In this document: piece by piece, positions 6,233 to 11,027 of the stretch
Numbering within the stretch: the stretch's first letter is position 1
How the letters are laid out: every line of letters starts with the position of its first letter
Assembly: GCA_002421845.1 (NCBI GenBank)
Contig: DISL01000083.1
Span: 1-11,027 of the forward strand
Reading direction: 5' to 3'
DNA: 11,027 nucleotides
Source: Epsilonproteobacteria bacterium UBA6211
GTDB taxonomy: Bacteria; Campylobacterota; Campylobacteria; Campylobacterales; Arcobacteraceae
Made by a program: the position numbers and the translations under genes
Notes under the pieces: generated by a model
Seen by the model: only the letters and a program-made list of their open reading frames with translations
What the model was told of the DNA's origin: nothing
Databases searched by the model: none

Positions 6233-7069
6233 ATGGTTTTAAAACAAATTAAACAAAGAGTAATGTTTTTTTTACTCTTAGGACTATTTTCAGTTTCCCT
6301 AAATTCAGCAGAACTGAAAATGGCGACTACAACAAGTACCGATAATACAGGTCTGTTGGATGTAATAGCACCTTTATACAAAAAAGATTTTGGTGTAGAT
6401 TTAAAATGGATTTCAGTAGGAACGGGTAATGCCTTAAAACTTGGTGAAAACTGTGATGTTGATGTTGTTTTCGTTCATGCTCCGGAACTTGAAAAAAAAT
6501 TTGTTGCAGACGGATTTGGCGTGGATAGAACTCCTGTGATGTATAATGACTTTGTTATTTTAGGGACGCCTGAACTAAAGGCTAAATTTGAAGGCAAAAG
6601 TATAAAAGATGCTTTTGAAATAATCAAAAACGAACAAATTAAATTTGTAAGTAGAGGTGATAATTCAGGTACTCATAGTAAGGAAAAGAGTGTTTGGAAA
6701 TCTGTAATGGGAGATGTACCAAGCAAAGAAAAATGGTATATAGAAGCAGGTCAGGGGATGATTGCTACTATCAATATAGCCAACGAGCAAAGAGGTCTTA
6801 CACTAAGTGACCGTGGTACTTACATAAAATACGAATCAAACTACAAAGGAAATCCACCTTTGGTAATAGTTCTTGAAGGGGACACAAACCTAAATAACTA
6901 TTATTCTATCATGGCAGTAAATCCAAAAAATTGCCCAAAAACTGACTATAGTGGTGCTACAAATTTTATTAAGTGGATAGTATCACCAAAAATCCAACAA
7001 TCAATAGCAGATTTTAAACTACTTGATAAACAACTTTTTACACCTGATGCTCATAGCAGGAAAGAGTAA
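6233..7069 (+). CDS. tupA: Tungstate-binding periplasmic protein TupA
   Basis: A 278-residue solute-binding protein. Residues 1-26 are a signal peptide (MVLKQIKQRVMFFLLLGLFSVSLNSA) with likely cleavage before ELKMATTT. The ligand-site segment ATTTSTDNTGLLD and the later GDNSGTHSKEKSVW and GQGMIATINIANEQRGLTLSDRGTY match the TupA class, which differs from ModA and favours tungstate. I start at ATG 6233 because AAGGAGG lies six bases before it. ATG 6212, in frame, would add seven charged residues before the signal peptide and lies upstream of that site. It is transcribed away from tupBC and ends at a hairpin terminator shared with the convergent NifS-like gene. Confidence 0.94.
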   Translation: MVLKQIKQRVMFFLLLGLFSVSLNSAELKMATTTSTDNTGLLDVIAPLYKKDFGVDLKWISVGTGNALKLGENCDVDVVFVHAPELEKKFVADGFGVDRTPVMYNDFVILGTPELKAKFEGKSIKDAFEIIKNEQIKFVSRGDNSGTHSKEKSVWKSVMGDVPSKEKWYIEAGQGMIATINIANEQRGLTLSDRGTYIKYESNYKGNPPLVIVLEGDTNLNNYYSIMAVNPKNCPKTDYSGATNFIKWIVSPKIQQSIADFKLLDKQLFTPDAHSRKE

Positions 7070-7073
7070 TTTT

Positions 7074-7103
7074 AAGGCTTTACACCTATTGTAAAGCCTT
7101 TAT
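7074..7103. terminator. Bidirectional terminator between tupA and the NifS-like gene
   Basis: AAGGCTTTACA (7074-7084), loop CCTAT, TGTAAAGCCTT (7090-7100): a perfect 11-bp stem followed by a T-rich run rightward. The TAG stop of the leftward gene (7086-7088) is in the loop, so one arm encodes that protein's last residues. The leftward T-run is short, so termination is probably stronger rightward. Confidence 0.85.
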
Positions 7104-8054
7104 TTGTCTATAGTTTTTGTGTATGAGTTTAACTATTCTTTGAGCTTCTTGCTCGGTGTAATCTCTATCAAAATTAAGCACCAAAGCCCATCTGCTCATA
7201 TCTTCACTATAGCCCATAGACTGGTTTATTCTTGATGGAAGACTAAGTCCAAGGCTACACCCTTCGCCGTTGGATACATATACCTCATCAAGGGCTAGGC
7301 TTCGTATCAAATACCGTGCTTTTATCCCTTTGAGTCCTATATGAAGAGAATATCCAAGGGTAATATCAGGATTGACAAATAAAAATAAATCATCACTAAA
7401 AATCTCTTGGAAGTATTTTAAAAAAAGCTCTTTTGATGTATAGTCAAATATTTGACTAGTTATCCCTTCAAAACATAGCTTAGCACCTAGGAAATCTATA
7501 CTTCCTATGTTTTGAATGATTGGTTGATTGGTTAGTAAGACGGCACAAGTACCAAATCCTGATAATTTATAACTATCAAGTAATGCCATATCACAAGTTT
7601 TATCAAAATTTGCACTGATATTGGAAATAATTTTGGCGTTTGTTAGAGATTTGACTCTGCTTAAATCTGTTTTTACAAAAGTATCTATCACATAAGAAGA
7701 GACAAAAATAAAATCGATACCTTTATCTATCTTGTCATACTCAATCTCACCTGTACTTGATAAACCTATCCATTTTATATCTTTGCCGTATTTTTGAGCT
7801 AGTTTTGCACCTCGTACTATAGCTTCACATTCACCGACACTTACAGCTACAATTCCTTCTAACTCAAGAATAAAAGTACAAAATCCCTCTTTTGTAAAGC
7901 TAAAAGTCCTCATATACTCAAAACCAAATCTTTTTTTAAATGCAATTTGCAATAAATCCAACTCTTCATTTACTTTCAATGACTCTAAAGAGTATCTCTC
8001 ATCTACGGTAAAATTTTGTAATAAATTGTATTGTAAACCATTAAGTCTAATCAT
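7086..8054 (-). CDS. Degenerate NifS-like (class V aminotransferase fold) protein of the fdhD unit
   Basis: A 322-residue protein, shorter than IscS/NifS (about 390-405). The C-terminal part SNGEGCSLGLSLPSRINQSMGYSED aligns by eye with the cysteine desulfurase active-site loop (SGSACSSG...PSHVLxAMG), keeping the cysteine (Cys266). DSYKLSGFGTCAVLL matches the PLP-lysine segment (SxHKIYGPKGVG) with Lys163 kept but the preceding His replaced by Tyr. The N-terminal PLP-binding segment and the conserved catalytic His region are poorly matched. It overlaps the ModE-like gene by eight bases, with AAAGG before the ATG, and is last in the fdhD unit. FdhD is known to take sulfur from a cysteine desulfurase, so a dedicated sulfur (or selenium) donor is an attractive inference. 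An inactive scaffold is the alternative. Confidence 0.72.
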   Translation of the reverse strand: MIRLNGLQYNLLQNFTVDERYSLESLKVNEELDLLQIAFKKRFGFEYMRTFSFTKEGFCTFILELEGIVAVSVGECEAIVRGAKLAQKYGKDIKWIGLSSTGEIEYDKIDKGIDFIFVSSYVIDTFVKTDLSRVKSLTNAKIISNISANFDKTCDMALLDSYKLSGFGTCAVLLTNQPIIQNIGSIDFLGAKLCFEGITSQIFDYTSKELFLKYFQEIFSDDLFLFVNPDITLGYSLHIGLKGIKARYLIRSLALDEVYVSNGEGCSLGLSLPSRINQSMGYSEDMSRWALVLNFDRDYTEQEAQRIVKLIHKNYRQIKALQ

Positions 8055-8409
8055 TTTTGACCTTTAGTATATCTTTTCCATCCACTTTAAACAACTCATC
8101 AAATCTTTGTTTTGCATAGTTGTTTACATCATCATGAAGGATTTTGAATTTTTGGATTATATCTTTTGCTTTTGGAGTAAGGACTGTCCCGCCACTACTA
8201 CCTTTTGTGGTGATAGTCAAATCATCTTCAATATAATCTTGAAGTATTTTTATATGATTCCACGCTTTTTTATAATTCATCCCCACTTGTTTGGAAGCAT
8301 CTGAAATAGAGCCTGTTTTATCTATAGATTCCAAAATCTCACTCTTACCGCTACCAAAAACCAAATTTGAATCACCGTCTTCAATCCATACTTTTACTTT
8401 TGTTATCAT
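8047..8409 (-). CDS. Short ModE-like molybdate/tungstate-responsive regulator (DNA-binding domain only)
   Basis: A 120-residue winged-helix protein. The helix-turn-helix GSISDASKQVGMNYKKAWNHIKIL (about 33-56) and the wing TTKGSSGGTVLTPKA (about 67-81) are characteristic of the ModE N-terminal domain. E. coli ModE is about 262 residues with C-terminal Mop oxyanion-binding domains; these are absent here, so how metal is sensed is unclear. A single ModE-like protein controlling molybdate and tungstate transport is known in Campylobacter jejuni. Position in the fdhD unit and the shared dyad before tupA, tupBC and fdhD make it the best candidate to bind that dyad. The ATG directly follows the previous gene's TAA, with GGAAGG upstream. 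Confidence 0.88.
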   Translation of the reverse strand: MITKVKVWIEDGDSNLVFGSGKSEILESIDKTGSISDASKQVGMNYKKAWNHIKILQDYIEDDLTITTKGSSGGTVLTPKAKDIIQKFKILHDDVNNYAKQRFDELFKVDGKDILKVKND

Positions 8410-8796
8410 TTAGTGCTTCCTTCCGCTGTGACTTCTAGTCCTAAAACATCCCAACTGACAATAAACTACCTCTATATCAGAGTTTTTTACCGTACTACCG
8501 ACAATCTTAAGACTACTCTTTTTTGCTTCATCCCATAAAGCTTTACATTCTATTTGTTTTGATTCATTTGCTTTTTTTATTATTTGGCTGTAAATCTCTT
8601 CATCTTTATCCAAAAATTCCAAATTACCAAAAACTCCAAGTTCACAATCAGTTACTCTAATACCTAGTTCTTTTGTAATTGCACCTATTTCACAAGGGCT
8701 AACTCCTAGCTTTGAAGCAACAACAAACCCCTTTATACAAGGTAGTTTGCCGTTTTCATCCAAATATTTTGAAATTATATCAATCTCTTTGGACAT
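8410..8796 (-). CDS. Uncharacterised duplicated protein with two CxLGxF motifs
   Basis: A 128-residue soluble protein. It holds two related units: residues about 18-56 (C20, then LGVSPCEIGAITKELGI, ending CELGVF at 51-56) and about 82-118 (C84, then a similar helical stretch, ending CQLGCF at 113-118). The first unit resembles a helix-turn-helix. The tail is basic and His-rich (RTRSHSGRKH). I know no function for it. Seven cysteines in a small cytoplasmic protein allow metal binding or sulfur transfer, but this is not shown. I chose ATG 8796 (GGAAG five bases upstream) over ATG 8823, which has a poor ribosome-binding site; it overlaps the fdhD end by 17 bases. Neighbours link it to formate dehydrogenase maturation or its control. 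Confidence 0.75.
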   Translation of the reverse strand: MSKEIDIISKYLDENGKLPCIKGFVVASKLGVSPCEIGAITKELGIRVTDCELGVFGNLEFLDKDEEIYSQIIKKANESKQIECKALWDEAKKSSLKIVGSTVKNSDIEVVYCQLGCFRTRSHSGRKH

Positions 8797-9577
8797 CAAT
8801 TCTTCCACTATGAGTATAAACATTCATTTTTCTACCCCTTGCAAACCCTATAAGAGTAATACCATGAATATGTGCAGTTTGCACACCAAGATATGTAGGG
8901 GCAGTTCTTGATACTATGATAGGAACTCTATGCATTACTGCTTTTACAACCATTTCAGAACTCAATCTTCCACTTACAAAAAGGATAGATTTGGTTGTAT
9001 CATGACCTTTGAGTTTACATTTTCCCACTACTTTGTCTATAGCATTGTGACGACCTATGTCTTCAGAAGTTACGGTTGTTCCATCAAGCAAGTAAATCAT
9101 TGCTTTGTGAACACATCCTGTTAGTTTATATAGTTCACTCTCTTCGTAAAACTTTGCAACTTCACTTGATATGGTGTGGGGTGTGACTTTAAAAGCTGTT
9201 TGATTAAATGGTATTTTTACATCTCCAGCTATATTTGCAGTCACTCCTCCGCCACATCCACTTACTAATGTTTTTTCTTTGTAAAGATTTTGCAAAGAGT
9301 TTTCATCGATTGCTGCTTCAATATCAACTCTAAGTCCATCATCACTTAATTTCATACTTTTTATATCATCTATTGATGAAATAACATTCTCGCTCATCAA
9401 AAAGCCTACTGCATGAGCTTCTTGATCTATGGGAATACACATCATCGAGATTGCTTTTTCTCCATTGAGATAGACGCTCAGTCTTGCTTCTTCAATAGTT
9501 ATATCATCTACTTCATTTGCTAAATTATCTATAAGTTTATCTATTACTACGGTTTTTAAATATCTAGTTTTGTCCAT
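8780..9577 (-). CDS. fdhD: Formate dehydrogenase accessory sulfurtransferase FdhD
   Basis: A 265-residue cytoplasmic protein that passes sulfur from a cysteine desulfurase to the Mo/W-pterin cofactor of formate dehydrogenase. Family motifs: GCVHKAMIYLLDG, TSEDIGRHNAIDKVVGKC, FVSGRLSSEMVVKAV, VSRTAPT and GFARGRKMNVYTH. The sulfur-carrier loop reads VSGCGGGVTANI, with one cysteine (Cys108); E. coli FdhD has a CxxC there (Cys121, Cys124), and the second cysteine is Gly here. I prefer ATG 9577 to GTG 9583 because AAAGAG lies at a workable distance from it and is too close to the GTG. It heads the unit fdhD - CxLGxF protein - ModE-like - NifS-like. A dyad operator lies between promoter and gene. 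Confidence 0.94.
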   Translation of the reverse strand: MDKTRYLKTVVIDKLIDNLANEVDDITIEEARLSVYLNGEKAISMMCIPIDQEAHAVGFLMSENVISSIDDIKSMKLSDDGLRVDIEAAIDENSLQNLYKEKTLVSGCGGGVTANIAGDVKIPFNQTAFKVTPHTISSEVAKFYEESELYKLTGCVHKAMIYLLDGTTVTSEDIGRHNAIDKVVGKCKLKGHDTTKSILFVSGRLSSEMVVKAVMHRVPIIVSRTAPTYLGVQTAHIHGITLIGFARGRKMNVYTHSGRIDVQRD

Positions 9578-9589
9578 TTTCACTCTTTC

Positions 9590-9612
9590 TAATATGCTAA
9601 ATTTGCATATTT
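9590..9612. promoter_or_regulatory. Dyad operator copy 3 (fdhD promoter)
   Basis: TAATATGC (9590-9597), seven bases, GCATATTT (9605-9612). The arms match at all but the outermost pair. It lies downstream of the fdhD -10 candidates and 13 bases before the ATG, so binding would block elongation or initiation. It shares half-sites and spacer length with the two copies in the tup gap. Confidence 0.75.
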
Positions 9613-9639
9613 GTTTATTAAAAAAATCATAACTACAGT

Positions 9640-9645
9640 ATTATA
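9640..9645 (-). promoter_or_regulatory. -10 box (TATAAT) for fdhD unit
   Basis: Read leftward, TATAAT gives a start near 9633, placing the operator about 20 bases into the transcript. A second box, TATGAT (9627-9632), would put the operator right after the start. No convincing -35 was seen. The rest of the gap up to 9707 is plain AT-rich sequence. Confidence 0.5.
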
Positions 9646-9707
9646 ACAAAACTAAAATTGCAAAGCAACTTATTAATTATTGCTTATTAACTATTAGTTA
9701 TGAGTTA

Positions 9708-9739
9708 AAAATAGTAAGTCCAAAAGGACCTACTATTTT
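9708..9739 (-). terminator. Terminator of the formate dehydrogenase operon
   Basis: AAAATAGTA-a-GTCC (9708-9721), loop AAAA, GGAC-c-TACTATTTT (9726-9739): a 13-pair stem with one A-C mismatch, followed leftward by a T-run. The fdhC stop codon (9733-9735) lies inside the stem. It separates the fdh operon from the fdhD unit, consistent with fdhD having its own promoter and operator. Confidence 0.85.
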
Positions 9740-10689
9740 TTCATCTCGTCTAAAACATCCGGTCTTAATTGTTCTAAATACTCTTTTGGTAATTTACCAC
9801 TCCAAACACCGGGGATATATCCCTTTACCGATACAAAATATGAATATACCGTCTCAAATGTAAAAAATGAGATAATAGCACTACCCATAAAGTGCATAAA
9901 TAAAGTAAATCTTTTGAGTTGGATAGTCTCAGCATGAGTTAAAGCTTCAGGGTGCATATACCACAAAACAAATCCGCTCACACATAAGATAAATCCAAAA
10001 GCAACATACATATAGTAGTTAATTCTATTCATAGGCTCATATTTACCTTTTAAAAATACACTATTCCACCATTTGACACTTGGTCTTACGAAGAATTTGT
10101 GATCTTTAAAAGCGATAACTGTCATAATAAGCCATACAGGAATCCAACTAACCCCTACAACTTCGTGAGTTGCTCTCATCAATCTTGCTATATATCCACC
10201 ACCTGTTACATTTCCAAATGTTATTGAAAATCCAGTGATAAATAGATAAATCATTACTGCAATATTCAGTAAGATTACTACTCTTTGAAATAAAGAATAC
10301 ACTTGTACCAAATCATCAGGATTTGTTACTTTTGCTTGTTTTCTCCCTTTTGCTACGATAAACATAGTCAAAAACAGTAAAAATTCTACAAAAAACACTA
10401 TCGGTAATATATGTTGTCTCTCTTCAAACGCTCTTATTACCTCTGGTGCCATAGCCTCATAATCAGGTCCAAAAAGCCCTACTTTGCTTTGCTCATAATG
10501 ACTTAAAGTTTCAAAAGGTACTAGTTGACCGGTAAAATTACCTTGCAACATTTGCAATATAAACTGATAAACATAATTTATATCAGCAATAGTCGCCAAC
10601 CAAAAATACCAATATGTTAAAAGTATAAATAGAAAACCTATAATTAAATAGGTTTTGTATTCACTTATGAAACTTTGTTTATTTTCCAT
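9733..10689 (-). CDS. fdhC: Formate dehydrogenase cytochrome b subunit (gamma, FdhC)
   Basis: A 318-residue membrane subunit that takes electrons from FdhB and passes them to the quinone pool through b hemes. It has five to six hydrophobic segments (about 12-34, 93-113, 135-157, 178-195, 225-246 and 262-282). Heme-ligand candidates are His175 in RATHEVVGVSW and His266 in FMHFMGSAIISFF, both in positions typical of FdnI/FdoI-type subunits. The segment MNRINYYMYVAFGFILCVSGFVLWY is also typical. Two starts are possible: ATG 10689 (used, overlapping fdhB by 11 bases) and ATG 10707 (six more residues). Neither has a good ribosome-binding site, so coupling to fdhB is likely. It is longer than E. 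coli FdnI (217 aa), as expected for the Campylobacterota type. Confidence 0.9.
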   Translation of the reverse strand: MENKQSFISEYKTYLIIGFLFILLTYWYFWLATIADINYVYQFILQMLQGNFTGQLVPFETLSHYEQSKVGLFGPDYEAMAPEVIRAFEERQHILPIVFFVEFLLFLTMFIVAKGRKQAKVTNPDDLVQVYSLFQRVVILLNIAVMIYLFITGFSITFGNVTGGGYIARLMRATHEVVGVSWIPVWLIMTVIAFKDHKFFVRPSVKWWNSVFLKGKYEPMNRINYYMYVAFGFILCVSGFVLWYMHPEALTHAETIQLKRFTLFMHFMGSAIISFFTFETVYSYFVSVKGYIPGVWSGKLPKEYLEQLRPDVLDEMKK

Positions 10690-11027
10690 ATGCTTTTGTC
10701 CATCCATAAGGTGCAGATTGTACCCCTTTACCGTATGATGCTACTCTTTGTCTGAATATGTTTGAAACGTCTTCAGAATCTCCAACTAAAAGTGCTTTAG
10801 TTGAACACATTGCAGCACACATAGGAACTTTACCTTCTGCAATTCTGTTTTGTCCATATAAGTGTCTTTCTTTTTCAGAGTTTGTCTCTTCAGGACCACC
10901 TGCACACATTGTACATTTATCCATTTTTACTTTTGTTCCAAATGCACCATTTTTTGGAAATTGCGGAGCACCAAAAGGACAAGCGAATAGACAATATCCA
11001 CAACCAATACATTTGTCTTTATCAAGA
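10679..11027 (-). CDS. fdhB: Formate dehydrogenase iron-sulfur subunit FdhB, C-terminal part
   Basis: An open frame entering from the right edge; 115 residues are visible. An internal ATG at 10924 could be mistaken for a start, but the frame is open upstream and encodes KCIGCGYCLFACPFGAPQFP, a [4Fe-4S] motif CxxCxxCxxxCP. It is followed by KCTMC and, after about 30 residues, PMCAAMCSTKAL. These form the paired ferredoxin-type clusters of the beta subunit, which carries electrons from the catalytic subunit to FdhC. Unlike E. coli FdnH there is no C-terminal membrane anchor helix; the chain ends QSAPYGWTKAYGK. It is followed by fdhC with an 11-base overlap. The catalytic fdhA, possibly a selenoprotein given the Sec genes here, would be further right. 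Confidence 0.92.
   Translation of the reverse strand, partial: LDKDKCIGCGYCLFACPFGAPQFPKNGAFGTKVKMDKCTMCAGGPEETNSEKERHLYGQNRIAEGKVPMCAAMCSTKALLVGDSEDVSNIFRQRVASYGKGVQSAPYGWTKAYGK

Noticed and set aside
6154..6381. Open frame of 75 aa on the - strand
   Set aside because: It covers the tupA promoter, operator and signal-peptide region in reverse, with no ribosome-binding site; a shadow.
8107..9124. Two + strand open frames (8107-8304 and 8930-9124)
   Set aside because: Both are antisense to the ModE-like gene and fdhD and show no independent signals.
9669..9703. AT-rich imperfect repeats (TTATTAATTA, TAACT-ATT-AGTTA)
   Set aside because: Short, A/T-only motifs in a very AT-rich gap are expected by chance; no function supported.
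1..11027. CRISPR array, insertion sequence, phage attachment site or signs of recent transfer
   Set aside because: No spaced direct repeats, transposase fragments or tRNA-end duplications were seen, and base use is even across the window.

Overview
The window is AT-rich (roughly one third G+C by eye) and reads as a Campylobacterota (former Epsilonproteobacteria) chromosome, in the style of Sulfurimonas, Sulfurospirillum or Campylobacter. Genes are tightly packed with ATGA overlaps. The FdhB/FdhC, FdhD, ModE-like and TupABC proteins have the character expected of that phylum. I cannot fix the genus from the sequence alone.

Layout, left to right. Positions 1-996 (-) hold most of selA, whose C-terminus lies off the left edge. 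Positions 1043-1142 (+) hold a tRNA-Sec gene (anticodon TCA) running against selA and selD, with its CCA touching the selD stop codon. Positions 1143-3869 (-) are one tightly coupled unit read as Tat-exported transglutaminase-like protein -> MerT-like -> MerP-like -> selD; every junction is an ATGA overlap. selD is itself a selenoprotein gene, with in-frame UGA codon 16 followed by a SECIS-like hairpin. Positions 4073-4267 (-) encode a 64-residue hypothetical protein. Positions 4321-7069 are a divergent tungstate uptake locus: tupB-tupC leftward and tupA rightward. Positions 7086-9577 (-) are a second unit read as fdhD -> a duplicated CxLGxF protein -> short ModE-like regulator -> degenerate NifS-like protein. 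Positions 9733-11027 (-) are the end of a formate dehydrogenase operon: the C-terminal part of fdhB, then fdhC, then a terminator.

The genes fit one theme, the making of a membrane formate dehydrogenase. TupABC brings in tungstate for the pterin cofactor. FdhD sulfurates that cofactor, and the adjacent NifS-like protein is a candidate sulfur source. SelD, SelA and tRNA-Sec supply selenocysteine. FdhB and FdhC are the electron-transfer and quinone-side subunits. The catalytic fdhA would lie off the right edge.

The strongest non-coding signal is a 23-bp dyad, (A/T)AATATGC-N7-GCATATT(A/T). It occurs once in each of three promoter regions: tupA, tupBC and fdhD. A ModE-like DNA-binding protein is encoded in the fdhD unit, so this is a likely metal-responsive regulon operator. 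The most open biological question is why a Tat-exported transglutaminase-like protein and a MerT/MerP pair are translationally coupled to selD.
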